Of a DNA stretch of 64,000 nt, positions 1 to 11,465 are shown piece by piece (the first letter of the stretch is position 1; each line of letters begins with the position of its first letter). Below the pieces are notes generated by a model. That model made no database searches and had not been told where the DNA came from. It was given only the letters and a program-made list of their open reading frames with translations. The translations under genes and the position numbers were made by a program. The stretch is from Hypomesus transpacificus (Eukaryota > Chordata > Actinopteri > Osmeriformes > Osmeridae). The DNA lies in the NCBI RefSeq assembly GCF_021917145.1, contig NW_025813837.1:1976950-2040949 (forward strand), read 5' to 3'.

Positions 1-3
1 TAC

Positions 4-618
4 CTGTGGCAGGTAGATTCTTAAGCCCAGGGGGTCGAACCACAGTCCAGTTGACCTCCTCTGTCTTCTTCAGGTAGTGCTCCATCTCAAACATGTTACT
101 GAGAACACTCCGGATCATTGGCAGCAGGAGGAAGCGGATGAGGTAAGATGCCCGCAAGCCTGATTCGGCTGGAGGGGGAGGTATAAATATGAATAAAATA
201 TATAGTAATGTGCTTGTTGAGGCAGTACAAACAATCTGACCAAGGCTGAAAACACAGTCCATTATGATTGAAACCTACGTTGGCTAATTACTTACGCTCA
301 GTGTACCACGAGGTCATGGTTATGATGCGGTTGACTTTGGCCTCGCGCATGGCTTTAACCATCGCCCTCATGGAGAGGGTGTAGCCCGTGACACCGTAGA
401 GGACGGACGGAGGGAAGCCGAGGCATGAGATAACAGCATCGTGTCCTTGAAAGTGCTGCTTAAGGCTGTCCTCTGAGAAAATGTCCCCCTCAACAACCTG
501 AGAGAAAGGATTAGTAACTTTCTTGGCATGTAAGGGTTAAGGTTCAAACACCGTACAAGGCCTCCAGTACTGTGGATTAGTTTAAAAACAGTTGATAAAC
601 AAAGACAAGATCTGAATC

Positions 619-667
<49 letters not shown>

Positions 668-888
668 AAGGAAAACACAAATGTAGGTCGATAGGAAACA
701 GAACTAGCGTCTAAGTGAACTGACATTAGAAGAACAGCATTCCGGAGACATACCTTTAACTGCTCATGATGCACTGTGAGTTTCCCTGGGTTTCTGACTA
801 TGGCTGTGACAGCGTGTCCTTGCTGCAGGGCCTCGGTCACCAAGTATTGGCCCGTCTGGCCAGTGGCCCCCAGCACAGCTATCTTCAT
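4..888 (-). CDS. NAD(P)-binding flavin/biliverdin reductase-like protein (BLVRB/NmrA-like SDR), 5' part
   Basis: Three exons are readable on the minus strand: 754-888, 296-497 and 4-168. Splice phases agree, and the gene continues past the left edge. The start is taken as the ATG at 888, because the protein then opens with MKIAVLGATGQTG, the Rossmann dinucleotide-binding motif GxTGxTG at the very N-terminus. An upstream in-frame ATG at 939 would add 17 residues that do not look like the family. Exon 2 carries the VVEGDIF and DAVISCLG strands, and exon 3 carries HYLKKTEEVNWTVVRPPGL, the segment that in BLVRB-type atypical short-chain dehydrogenases holds the substrate-side loop. The expected role is cytosolic NADPH-dependent reduction of flavins or tetrapyrroles, but the substrate is not determined. 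It could be a fish-specific paralogue rather than the true BLVRB orthologue, so no symbol is given. The first intron holds a (TG)n tract. Confidence 0.8.
621..666. repeat. (TG)n microsatellite
   Basis: An uninterrupted TG dinucleotide tract of about 23 units lies in intron 1 of the BLVRB-like gene. Confidence 0.97.
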
Positions 889-1392
889 CCTCAGAGTCTG
901 AGGAAACACTTCCCGTTTACAGCTGCAAAGACACTTCACAAGCCCAGTGACACAGCTGGTGGACTCGAGAACACGCCCATGTTAATCGTTGGATGAATTG
1001 TGAAATTGGCATGTTTTTTTTTTTTTTTCTGATTTTATGTAAGAATGCATACAGTGTTATCGAAGGACAAGTGAGGATTTGACTTATGGGCATTTATAGT
1101 GTGTCTTCTTGCACATTAGGTGGCAGTGTACACCACAGTACCACGTGAAGAAGTTATATCTGCAAACTAGTACCTAAACAGAGGATGTATTATACACATT
1201 ATATCACTGCAGGTTGGAGCAACACAATCAGGATCATTTTCTATTGGCAACATTTTGTTCTTATTCATTAGTACAGCATGACCAACTGAGACGCTGTAAT
1301 TGGTTTTATCATGGCTGGTTCTCATGACTGCCTAAAGGAAAACAGGATGCACCAACAAACACCATTTTATGATGATGTGAGATTGTGATGTA

Positions 1393-1491
1393 CAGCCTGT
1401 TAGTGGCTCTATCGTTGCCTGTGTGCCAATAATTTTCAGCGCAGCCTGTTAGTGGCTCTATCGTTGCCTGTGTGCCAAATATTTTCAGCGC
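1393..1491. repeat. 49-bp tandem duplication
   Basis: Two adjacent copies of a 49-bp unit, beginning AGCCTGTTAGTGGCTC at 1394 and again at 1443, differ at only about two positions. The high identity implies a recent duplication. It lies between the divergent BLVRB-like and ppef2 genes. Confidence 0.93.
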
Positions 1492-2061
1492 AACTGTGAC
1501 TAGTTCAGTCATGGAAGTCAGACCTCCAATAAAAACCGGCAACGTGTCACTTGCATGATTAAGTTCTTAGAATTAAATTGCGTTGTATTGTAAACAATTT
1601 ACTCATACATGATGTGCACCCTGTGTACAGGTACTGCTGGCTAGGTACTAGTTCGGATGCATTTCAGCGAGAAGTTACATTTCCAAGGCAACTGGTAAAG
1701 CAAAACCAAGAGAACAGTCCTACGTAAAACCATGTCTTGCTCACCATGTTTAGTTGACTTAGGGTAACGACACTTTGTTCCAAGCGACAGATACAACCCA
1801 CTAAGTTTATGAAACCTTACTGTTACGGAATAAAGGGCATCAGTACGCTCTGATTTAACAGCGTCTCGACCAGTGTTTCCTTGTACGTACCACTTGCGAT
1901 GCATTCAAGATTGGCAATGTTTTGCAACGTTTTATACAGTTACGTCTTCATTGGTATTCATTTGAAATGCTGCAGTATGACAGAAGATTACCTTGATACA
2001 CTTCGTATACCGTACTCCCGCCATCTAATTCTGAAATGTACAGTATTTCATTATGATATAA

Positions 2062-2109
2062 TACACACACACAAACACCACACAAAAACACACACACACA
2101 CACAAACAC
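2062..2109. repeat. CA-rich microsatellite
   Basis: An imperfect (CA)n tract with CAAA interruptions. Confidence 0.9.
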
Positions 2110-2374
2110 TATACACACTATACACAATGGAACAGAATGATTTATCACAGCAGTAGATGACTCAGAGAAGTAATGACAGATAAAGGACATTAGGGTTCAC
2201 ACGTTGCACCTTTTAAGAACGACCTTTTTACGTGTCCTTTTTCGGCTTTTATATGTGATTTTATATGTATATCATTTCTCAATTCTTTCAAACGCTTTAA
2301 TATAACAAATGTTAAGTTTTAAGAATGTACTCATTGTTTAAGCCATGGAATGTAGTCCATTCGAGTGCTTCCTC

Positions 2375-2423
2375 CTATATAAAGAAGGGTCTAGCCGCAT
2401 CAAGTCATTAGCCAAGCTAATCC
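2375..2423 (+). promoter_or_regulatory. Candidate ppef2 promoter: TATA box and CRX/OTX-type site
   Basis: CTATATAAAG at 2375-2384 is a strong TATA box on the plus strand and would place transcription start near 2408-2412. TAATCC at 2418-2423 matches the core of photoreceptor homeodomain (CRX/OTX) sites. PPEF2 is known as a retina-enriched gene in mammals, so the pairing is sensible, but a six-base motif is common by chance. The link to ppef2 rests on the donor site at 2736/2737 and the acceptor before the ATG exon. Confidence 0.45.
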
Positions 2424-2736
2424 ACTTGAGGCTTGCTGTCTTGCTTATGCGATACAAGTCTGTGAGAAGACTAAACTAGTCTCAAAAGAGCACCCAAAAG
2501 CTAAGCTGCCATATGGAATAGCAGATACACGGAGGAATTGTGCTACCAGCAACCACCTAATCTAGATTCTAGAATGTCTGATCTGGACCATCGTTTCCAA
2601 ACCTTGACATGATATATGTTCAATATTGCACTGTGTGAAATGCCAACGTGCAAATGCCTGTGGAACACAATCTGAGAGCTGTCATTTCTAACCATAGGAC
2701 TTGGAAGCGTGTTGACAGGATAGATCAGGTGACCAG
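2408..2736 (+). other. ppef2: Candidate non-coding first exon of ppef2
   Basis: The segment starts about 30 bp downstream of the TATA box and ends at a near-perfect donor, CCAG|GTAAGT, at 2736/2737. The exon containing the ATG (3891) is preceded by a good acceptor, GATGCAG|GAACAG, at 3881, so a spliced 5' UTR is likely. A second good donor (CCAG|GTAAGT, near 3041) could give an alternative leader. Confidence 0.4.
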
Positions 2737-3890
2737 GTAAGTTGTTAACTCTTATAGAATATCACAGCCATTGTTTCCATATTACCTGTATAGTATTAGG
2801 AGGATAGTTAAGAATATGCTAACACAGATGAAAACCATCTGACCAAGGATATCGATTAAACCAATGATGGACAGAGTACAGTATCAATACATTGTGCATA
2901 AGCAGTCCTGTATTTTGCTTGTCAAATCCAGGGTTGCCATAAAGATCTTTGTTATTGGCAGATGGTTTAATTATCAGTGTTTAATATTGATTTATCATGG
3001 TACTTTGGTAGAAAGAAGGGATGTTGTTGTCAAATAACACCAGGTAAGTAAATATAATGTTGTGCACTTGGTGATCTACAGTTTTGTTTATATACAGCCC
3101 TTCAATCCATTTGAGAATAACATTGAAATCAAAAAAACATAACATACAGCAAAGACCCTAAAATGTTGGGCTCCAACACGATGAAATGTGTGTAGAACAG
3201 CATTCAACGCAAAGACAAGCATCCCTTCTTCAACCAAAGAGGCTGTGCGATATTGAAATGTTTTTCGGTTATAGCTATACCTATATATTTATAGGTTCCA
3301 TGGTTTAAAGCTTTCATAGAAACACAGATATACATGGTAGCTCCTGTTGGATTAAGGGCAATCAGGGGGGTCAGAAGATGGCAAGAGGGATTACAAGGCT
3401 GTTGAGGAAGACGTCATTATGCTTCTGTTAGCGTCACAAGAGGAAGGGGGAGAGTTTTGCTCTTGTGTGAGGAGTTTGGGTTTCATTTTGGTTTTGATTT
3501 CATCCCCCACTATCCATTTGATGATACAGTCCTTAACATAGACGGCGTGTCGCAGCACTGTCTTGAAAACACAGAGTGTACCCTGAAACGTATTCACTGT
3601 GGTGCATTTGAGATGTGACGTTGTTATTGTTGCACTGTCCTATCATAGGAATTCTGTAATGTTGTAGTGGAGATGTTATTGTTGCACTGGTAAATATAGA
3701 CCATTCAATGTCACTTATCACGGAAATACTGTTAGAACTCCTGGTCCTTGATTATCAGCTGCATTCACGATATGCCTGTCTGTAAGACACTTAGGGGAAG
3801 AAGTGCAGGCTAATCGAATAAAATGCAGTTGTGAAATGATCTTACACTATGTGACAATGTTTTACCGAATGATCTGATGCAGGAACAGCC

Positions 3891-6800
3891 ATGGGATGTG
3901 GCGTCTCAAAAAACAGCCCGTTTCTCCACCAGAAGTCAGACAAAGGTAACGAAGAATATCAAGGGTTGTTGTTGGTTCATGAGACGCATTATCGTCCTCG
4001 TTGTGAATTTGTATTTACATTATTGTTGATCTGAACTCATTATTTATTTATTTTATTTGGAATTGCCACTCGAAGGAGCCCTTGTACCAGGTAAATCAGT
4101 TCTGAAATAAATTCAATACCTTCTGTACAGCTGAGATACTTATGTATGTGTATTACATTCTAACAAATGAGGGTCAAACACAAGTAACTAGTGCTGAGGT
4201 TAACCATGGTATAGTTATACTATACTGTCCTCAAAACCTCAGCTGACCTTAATGTTTTTTTTCTCCTCTGTGCAAAACAATTTGCAGCCGCCACATGTAA
4301 GTCAGTGCTTCCTTTCAGTGTTGTCTTAGTCCTTGTGGACAAGCTAAATACTGTACATGAGATAGATGATAGTTCTAGTCACACCGAATAGAAAAAAAGG
4401 CAGTTTGCCACGTCAAACGCTAGCTGAAAAACACTCTCTACCACTGTATAATCAGACTCCCGTCAACCAACTCCCATGTCCATGTATACAGATAAACACA
4501 CGCTTTCATACCCGTTTGGATCAAACGTCTCTCTTCTTTTGCATTGTAGCGATGAAGGCGGCTGTGTTGATCCAGCGCTGGTACCGACAGTATGTGGCTC
4601 GGATGGAGATGAGGCGCAGATACACCTGGAACATCTTCCAGTCTATTGAATATTCTGGGGAACAGGCCCAGATTAAGGTGAAAGATACTTTTTTTAACAA
4701 GAATAATTGACAACATGCAGAAGAATAGCGATAAATACAGTTTTGACTGGATATTTAGTATTTGTGTGTTTAAATTAAATCATTTTTTTCTTCTATGCAG
4801 CTTTACAATTTCCTTGGCTACCTCATGGACAATTTCACACCCTGTAGCTCTGAGCGTAAGACTATTCCCTTGTTTGTAGGTTACAATACAGTCATGTAAA
4901 CTACCCTTCTTAAACAAACACAGACTTAGACTTCCCGTTAGAAATGCTCTTACTGTAGTCCCATCCTTACAGGAAAACTGATCTCCCGCATCTTCCGGGA
5001 GAACGAAGTGTGTCGGGATGTGGAGTGGGAGCGGCATTTCTGCTACAAAAACATCGACATCCCCGATATCTACTCAGGACCTCACCTCACCTTCCCTTTG
5101 GACGTCAACCAGGCAGCTGGCCTTGTCGATGCCTTCAGGAACAAGAGAGTAGGTGCCTCCGAAGAGACACAGAGGGTGTGATAACTGTACTGTAAAGTGC
5201 TGCACCTTGCAATAACTTGATGGATGGATGGATGGAGGGATAGATGCAAGGATGGATGAATGGACAGATAGATAGACGTGAAGCTGGATGAAGGAAATCT
5301 CAACGTTTTATTTCTCTCTACAAACGCCTATGAGGTGATGGACATGGTGGTCCTGTATCTGCCTGACTACACATGTATTCCTCCCAGTAGCAGCTCCACT
5401 CTCGGTATGTTCTGCAACTCCTCCTGGAAACTTGGAAGCTTCTCCGTAGTCTGCCAAACATCAGCCGGATCTCCACCTGCAACAGCAAGGAAATTACCAT
5501 CTGTGGTAAGAAAAGCAGTAGTTATCACAGTTTTAGAGTGTACAACTAAATGTAAGTGACGTGTATGCTTGCAAAACGTTTTACACTGTATGAAGACATC
5601 GTATCAAGTGGCAAATTACACTTCACAGGGGTGTGGATGTGTTTAGGGTTTGGTCAGTGCGTTCACATGAGTGTTTTGACACTGGATTATTGAATCTAAG
5701 GTGATCTACATGGTCAACTGGAGGATCTGCTTTTGATCTTCTACAAGGTGAGCCATCGTACCATATCTCATCACTGGCAGCCATGAGGAATTGCACACAG
5801 AGAATAATAAATTTTTCTGTGTGCCAAACATGTAAATTGACTTTTATTGTTGTTATTGTCCTCTAGAAGGGAATGCGATTGTTGTTGTTTGTCCCTAAGA
5901 ATGGAATCCTATTGTTGTTGTTTGTCCTTCAGAATGGAACGTTATTGTTGTGTGTCTTCTAGAATGGAATGCCGTCCATGGAGAAGCCATACGTGTTTAA
6001 TGGAGACTTTGTCGACCGAGGCAAAGACTCCATCGAGATTCTCCTCATCCTTTTCTCCTTCCTGCTGCTGTATCCCAGCGACGTCCACCTCAACAGGGGA
6101 AACCACGAAGACCACATTGTCAACTTGAGGTGCAGTCCCAGAGCCAATCAGAGTGCTTCAATGAAAGTGTCCATTTCAAGGCACACACAGTGGAAACCTA
6201 TAACCATTACACCAAATGCCTGACCAATATCTCTGTGACTCTTGTTTAGGTATGGCTTCACTAAGGAGGTCCTGGGGAAATACAAGGTAAGATTTATGTC
6301 CTTTACTAATACTAACACTGTGCCTATTTGGTAGACGCTTCTATCCAAGACGACGTACAGATGGGGTTTCAAACCGACAACCTTTTGATATACAGTTGAA
6401 TGCTCTACCACTGATCTATACCCGCCCAGTTCAATGAACGTTCATGAACATGCCTAACTGAATGGGCTCTCTGTAGTTTGTTTACCATATGGTGTTAGTT
6501 CCTAATCCTTCTTAAAAAAACACCAGGCTTGATCCTGTGTGCTTCATTAATAGCCCTGGAGGAATCACATCCAAAAAGTCCAGCTGGCTGAGGCTAGCAG
6601 TAAGCTTTAGAGGAGGAATCCCTGGTTGTTGGAAGGGACTATTTTCAATCACTTGTCTGGGTGACTCGTCTATGTCACTAAGTGGAATTTAAGGTGTTGA
6701 CTCCGCTTGTCTTTAGGTCATGTGTTCCTCTGTGTCTTAGAGGTAATGAGGTAATGAGGTAATGATACGAGGGCTGGCCCCTGAAGGAAGGCTACAATCC

Positions 6801-9800
6801 TCTCTGATTATCGCTAGATAAAACGTGGGGTTTCTTTAAATGTGGGTGACACAAAAGGATACATTTTATGTGGTCCATTCCCCTGATAAACAAGGAATGT
6901 TGAAAATGGATTCCATGCTTATTTTTTGACATTCTCTCGGGCATCAAATTATGTTTATTGTCTTCATACAGTTAAACTTGAGACATTTTCGTTATGTCAG
7001 CATTGAGGTGAATGTATTGAATGATAAGCTTCATCTTCATTATTGAACAACGTTGTGTGATATGTCTGCCCAGATGCACGGCAAACGGATTCTGAAGCTT
7101 CTCCAGAAGATCTTCAGCTGGTTGCCCCTGGCAACAGTGATCGACCAGAAGGTGTTGATCTTACACGGAGGGATCTCTGACACCACAGATCTCAGCGTTT
7201 TAGCCCGGGTGGACAGGCACAAGGTGAGGAAAACCTGCTATCCCTCTTGAAAATGGCTCAAACTCCCTTTTTATTGTCTTTGGGAGCATTTTCAGGTTGT
7301 TAAAAATTCATTGTCTCTGTGATCTGTGCCTCAACACTCTCCGGTTCTTGCTCTTCTAGTACGTGTCAGCTCTGAGGCCTCCTAAGAAGAGGTTCCCATG
7401 CGCAGTGGCCCAGTTGTCTGTGGACTCTGACATCGACGAGGACCCGCTGCTTCCCAAGAGCAACCAGCGACGGGTCTCCCTCGCCGACCCCAAGCCCTTC
7501 CCCGATCGCGACAGCTTCCAGCGCCGGTCGCTCCAGGACTTCTCCGACCGGATCAACCGGACGGCACAAGAGGAGGCGGAGCTCCAACGGCGCCAGGCCG
7601 AGTTGGCGTCGGTGTCGTCGGACGCCTCCACGGACTCCACCGACCTCCAGGAAGGAAACTCGGAGTGGAGACAGGTGGGGCGGTTGGAGGCATGGACGAG
7701 GGAACGGGTAGAGGGATGAATGAAAGGATGTGTTGGATGGATGTTTGGAGGCATGGGAAAATGGTTGGATGGAGCGATGACTAGAGTGATAAATGGAGGG
7801 ATAGCTGCAGAGGTTGACGGAGGGATGGTTTGAGGGATGAATGGATGGATGGAGGGAGATGAGTTACCTGCCTCTGAAGAGTTTTGTAACTATACTCCCC
7901 CCTTGAGCTCCTGCCAAGGCTTCAGTTTAGCTGATGAGTCATGATGATGGTGAACTACTTGGTCAGCACAGATAAGCAAAAATGGACAGGGGATTGATTT
8001 TAGGTGCCTCTTTCTGTGTAAATCTGGACTCTAATTTTGTGTGTTAATCCAGCAGCCTTGGAAGCAATCCTGTTTGGTTGTCTACATTGTAAACACATCC
8101 ATTCTCATACAAGGCTCTGACTGACAGCATAATAGAGATGCCAACGTGAGGAGTGCTTCATGTAATGCAATGTAACAGACAGTATCAGGCCTAAAGCGGA
8201 TTACCTCAGACGGTTGATTCAGTGTTAGTTCAATTTGTCATTTGATTGAAGGCGGTACTTTTTGGAATGCTCTTCCTGACACTGTTCATCGTAATCTCGT
8301 GGATAAATCCTGGAACCCTAGTGGGTTTTCTCACCTCGGTCCCCAGATGTTTTAAACAGACACAGCACACATCAGGAAGAGCTTTTGTCTTTCTTCCCCC
8401 CCCCCCCAGATCCTAGACTTGCTGTGGAGTGACCCTATGCCCCAGAACGGCTGCATGCCCAACGAGGTGAGGGGAGGGGGCTGCTACTGGGGGCCAGACG
8501 TGACGGAGGACTTCCTCGCTAAACACCACCTGCAGCTCATCATCCGCTCACACGAGTGCAAGCAGGACGGCTACGAGTTCTGCCACAACCGCAAGGTGAG
8601 GTGGCTCAGGGTATTCTTTTCCTGCGTGGGAGGGCAGAGTTGAGGCTGTGCTGTGGCTACGGTTACAGCCTATTGTTACTGAGATTCTAGTTAGCTGATT
8701 TCGAGAATTCCTCGTGTAAATCTAGGTAACTGATTTTAATGTAAAGTGTTTTTTTTGTAGTTACATGAATCAACCTGCTGTTTCTCAATTTCAGGTGTTG
8801 ACTTTGTTTTCGGCCTCTAACTACTATGAGGTGGGGAGTAACAGGGGGGCTTATGTGAAACTGGGACCAGACCTGGTGCCTTATCTGATCCAGTATCAGG
8901 CCAGCCTCCTGACACGGGAACTGTCCGTGAGGCAAAGGTACGCGCTATTCTACTTCTTGGAAGATCAGGTGACGTATACAGAGGATGAAAGAGTGAGAAG
9001 AGTGTGTAAAACGTTATTTTGACCCTTTCTAAAGTGTGGGCCGCACGGAGCATTCAGCCCTCAAGGTTCTACGGGAGCAGTTGTTTTCACACAAATCTGA
9101 CCTCATCTGTGCCTTCCAAGAGTATGACACTGAAAACACAGGTGAGCTATCAAACATTCAGTTCCCGGGTGAATAAGTCTTTGTTTTATTCACTCAAAAG
9201 CCCCTTCATTGTCTCCATTGTGTAGTTCTTAACATCGAGTATCTCCAAGTGAAGTAATTCTAGCTCGCCTCATTGTGTTTTGCCCATTGTGCCTTGTAAT
9301 CGCATTGAGCCAAACTACTTCCAATTCTTCTTCTCGCTGGTTTCATGGGAACCTGACATTTCAGTTGTCGTGACTCGCCTAATTCTGAATAATCAACACA
9401 ATTTCATCCCACCCCCCTCTCCCCTTCCTTGTCTCTCTCCCTTTCTCTCCCTGTTCCCGTCTCGCCCTGTAATCCAGGCCTGGTGTCTCTTAACGACTGG
9501 GTAAATGCCGTGGAGAGTGTGATGCGTCTGGGCCTGCCCTGGCGAATGCTACGCTCTCAGCTGGTTACCTGCAAAACAGCCACCACCATGCTGGACTACC
9601 ACGAATGGTTCCAAGAACTCGCCATTAACGAGCCGAGCATGGAGGTACTGGCTGTGCCGGTGTAACGCTTTTGCGAATGTAACATGACAACGTTGCAGTG
9701 TATCACAGTGCCCAGCCATATTTTGTATCGCAGGAAAACTTTGGTGGGAAAATTCTCAAGCAGTTGAGGCCATGTAATAGCATTCAGACAAAGCCCCAGC

Positions 9801-11363
9801 TCAGTAGTCTACTTAGACATGACGCTTTCGTTGGCGCTTCTTGGACACTGTCTGATAGAAGTCTAAATTCAACCGTTGTGCTTTTTTCAAACTAAGACAA
9901 AAATTGTCCTCTCACAGCACATTGAGCAGGGTCTGCTGCAAACCCTATACCGACATCGGTCCACCCTTGAAACCATCTTCCGGATTGTGGACACAGACAA
10001 TTCTGGTAAGCACTAATGTCTAAACGGATTCCCTTTGTTTACAGACACATTTAGTCATTTAGCTGACGCTCTTATCCAGAGGGACTTTGCAGTAAGTACA
10101 GGGACATTCCCCCTGAGGCAAGTAAGGTGAAGTGTCTTGCCCCAGGACACTACGTCATTTGACACGGGCAGGAATCGAACTGGCAACCTTCAGATTACTA
10201 GCCCGACTCCCTAACCGCTCAGCCACCTGACTCCCAGATGTCCCATAAAACCTTCTGTAAGGAAGCTAGAGAGGTAGAGGTAAACAAATGTTATTGTATA
10301 TTTAATTAAATTCTAATTCCACTTAGTACTGCTAGTTTATTTATTTAATGTTTATTTCAGGCGCAATGGCCCATACACGAATACATTACATACAAGAGAC
10401 ATGAATCTACTTATCTAAAATGCCTAACTAAAAACAACACATGGCCTATGTACAGTGTAGCAATAGTTACTCCAAAACTGGTGTACCCAGTTTATGTACC
10501 CTTAGTATAGATAGTCCACATTTTTTAATTTTTGGTTCCTATAAGTTTATTGTATGCACCTTCCTGCCAAAGCATATTCCTTGTCTGTGCAAACTTTCAT
10601 GGTGAATAAATCCCATTCTGATTCTGAGTGGCTCCAGGGTGACTTCATGGTCAAGCGCATGACACACTTCATACTTTGTCCACATTCTGGATTTCCAACA
10701 ATAACACAATCCACTTTCTTGCGTCAAAACAATAGTTTTCGTTTGTTTGATGTCTTCATGTTGGTGTTCCTAGGCCTGGGACAGTGTGTTGGATCTGTGT
10801 ATCCTTACCTCTCTCTCTCTAGCTTCCTTACAGGAGGTTTTATGGGACATCTGTAAAGTCGCTTTGGATAAGAGCGTCTGCTAAAAAAAGGACTAAACGT
10901 GTATGGAGTGTAGATTTGGAAATTTCTTACGTTGTGTATCGAAGGCCACCACATGACCCTGCAGAAGCCACCTGTGGCTGGTCAGTTCTGACGTCAGTGG
11001 CAGGTGGTGGCCGACTCCTCAGAGCTAAGAGGATCATTAACCCACTGATCTGCTGTGTGTGTGTGTGTGTCCCATACATCCGTCATCCCCTCCTCCTCCC
11101 CTCCCCCAGGCTTCATCACCATGGAGGACTTCCGACAAACGTGGAAGCTGCTGAGCGTCTACCTCAAGATGGAGATCACCGACGACGCCATCACTGACCT
11201 GGCCATCACCATCGACGTGAACCAAGACGGGAACATCGACATCGACGAGTTCATGGAGGCTTTCCGCGTGACGGACAAGAAGAGCCGTCTGGAGAGAGGA
11301 CGCAGCATGTTCATGGGAACCGCCACTGACCTCACCAAGCTGGAGGGGGATCCAAACATATGA
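3891..11363 (+). CDS. ppef2: Serine/threonine protein phosphatase with EF-hands 2
   Basis: Sixteen coding exons are readable: 3891-3945, 4550-4677, 4801-4855, 4973-5148, 5391-5505, 5701-5747, 5963-6129, 6250-6286, 7074-7223, 7360-7674, 8410-8595, 8795-8937, 9035-9141, 9478-9644, 9918-10005 and 11110-11363. They sum to 2190 nt (729 aa; human PPEF2 is about 753). The N-terminus MGCGVS fits N-myristoylation at Gly2 with Cys3 as a palmitoylation candidate. Exon 2 encodes a calmodulin-binding IQ motif ([20 protein letters not shown]). The PPP-family metal motifs follow: GDLHG split across the 5505/5701 junction, GDFVDRG, GNHED, and later RSHEC and SNYYEVGSN. Exon 10 is the low-conservation acidic/serine-rich insert inside the catalytic domain. 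Three EF-hands end the protein; the last ([12 protein letters not shown]) is canonical and the first is degenerate. Mammalian PPEF2 is a Ca2+-linked phosphatase of photoreceptors. The sequence resembles PPEF2 more than PPEF1, and the scarb2 neighbour agrees. Confidence 0.96.
5218..5278. repeat. GATG tetranucleotide repeat
   Basis: Imperfect GGAT/GATG units lie in the ppef2 intron between exons 4 and 5. Confidence 0.9.
6321..6425 (-). mobile_element. tRNA-derived SINE fragment
   Basis: Read on the minus strand, the segment has an A-box-like CAGTGGTAGAGC, a B-box-like GGTTTGAAACC form, and then the teleost SINE tail form GGATAGAAGCGTCTACCAAAT. It lies in a ppef2 intron and is diverged and non-coding. 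Confidence 0.75.
6739..6766. repeat. Short tandem repeat, about 9-bp unit
   Basis: Three consecutive copies of GAGGTAATG-like units lie in the ppef2 intron between exons 8 and 9. Confidence 0.8.
7682..7860. repeat. GGATG-rich degenerate repeat
   Basis: A purine-rich run of imperfect GGATG/GGAGG units directly follows ppef2 exon 10 in its downstream intron. Confidence 0.8.
10043..10238 (-). mobile_element. tRNA-derived SINE, nearly complete
   Basis: On the minus strand it reads GGTGGCTGAGCGGTTAGGGA (A-box region) and then GGTTGCCAGTTCGATTCC (B-box region), followed by a body and the tail CTGGATAAGAGCGTCAGCTAAA. The head looks like a Leu/Ser-type tRNA. It sits in the last ppef2 intron. It is not a functional tRNA gene, because no acceptor-stem pairing is apparent and the SINE body follows. 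Confidence 0.8.
10556..10627 (+). mobile_element. Non-LTR retrotransposon (LINE) 3' tail
   Basis: The segment ends in AATAAATCCCATTCTGATTC and closely matches a second copy at 39258-39333. Fish LINE 3' ends of this CATTCTGATTCTGA type are common. Only about 70 bp is present, a typical 5'-truncated insertion, in the last ppef2 intron. Confidence 0.7.
10849..10892 (+). mobile_element. SINE 3' tail fragment
   Basis: GTCGCTTTGGATAAGAGCG followed by TCTGCTAA is the conserved teleost SINE tail, here without a recognisable head. Confidence 0.7.
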
Positions 11364-11377
11364 CGTGTGTTTGTGTT

Positions 11378-11465
<88 letters not shown>

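Larger units (their letters stand above)
889..2374. other. Intergenic spacer, divergent genes
   Basis: This spacer separates the minus-strand BLVRB-like gene from plus-strand ppef2. Besides the 49-bp tandem repeat and a CA-rich microsatellite at about 2062-2109 I see no coding exon. The first 100-200 bp should contain the promoter of the BLVRB-like gene, but no TATA box stands out. Confidence 0.6.

Noticed and set aside
577-735. Extended reading of the BLVRB-like first exon into the TG repeat
   Set aside because: A clear donor ends the exon at 754; the downstream His-Thr run is translated microsatellite.
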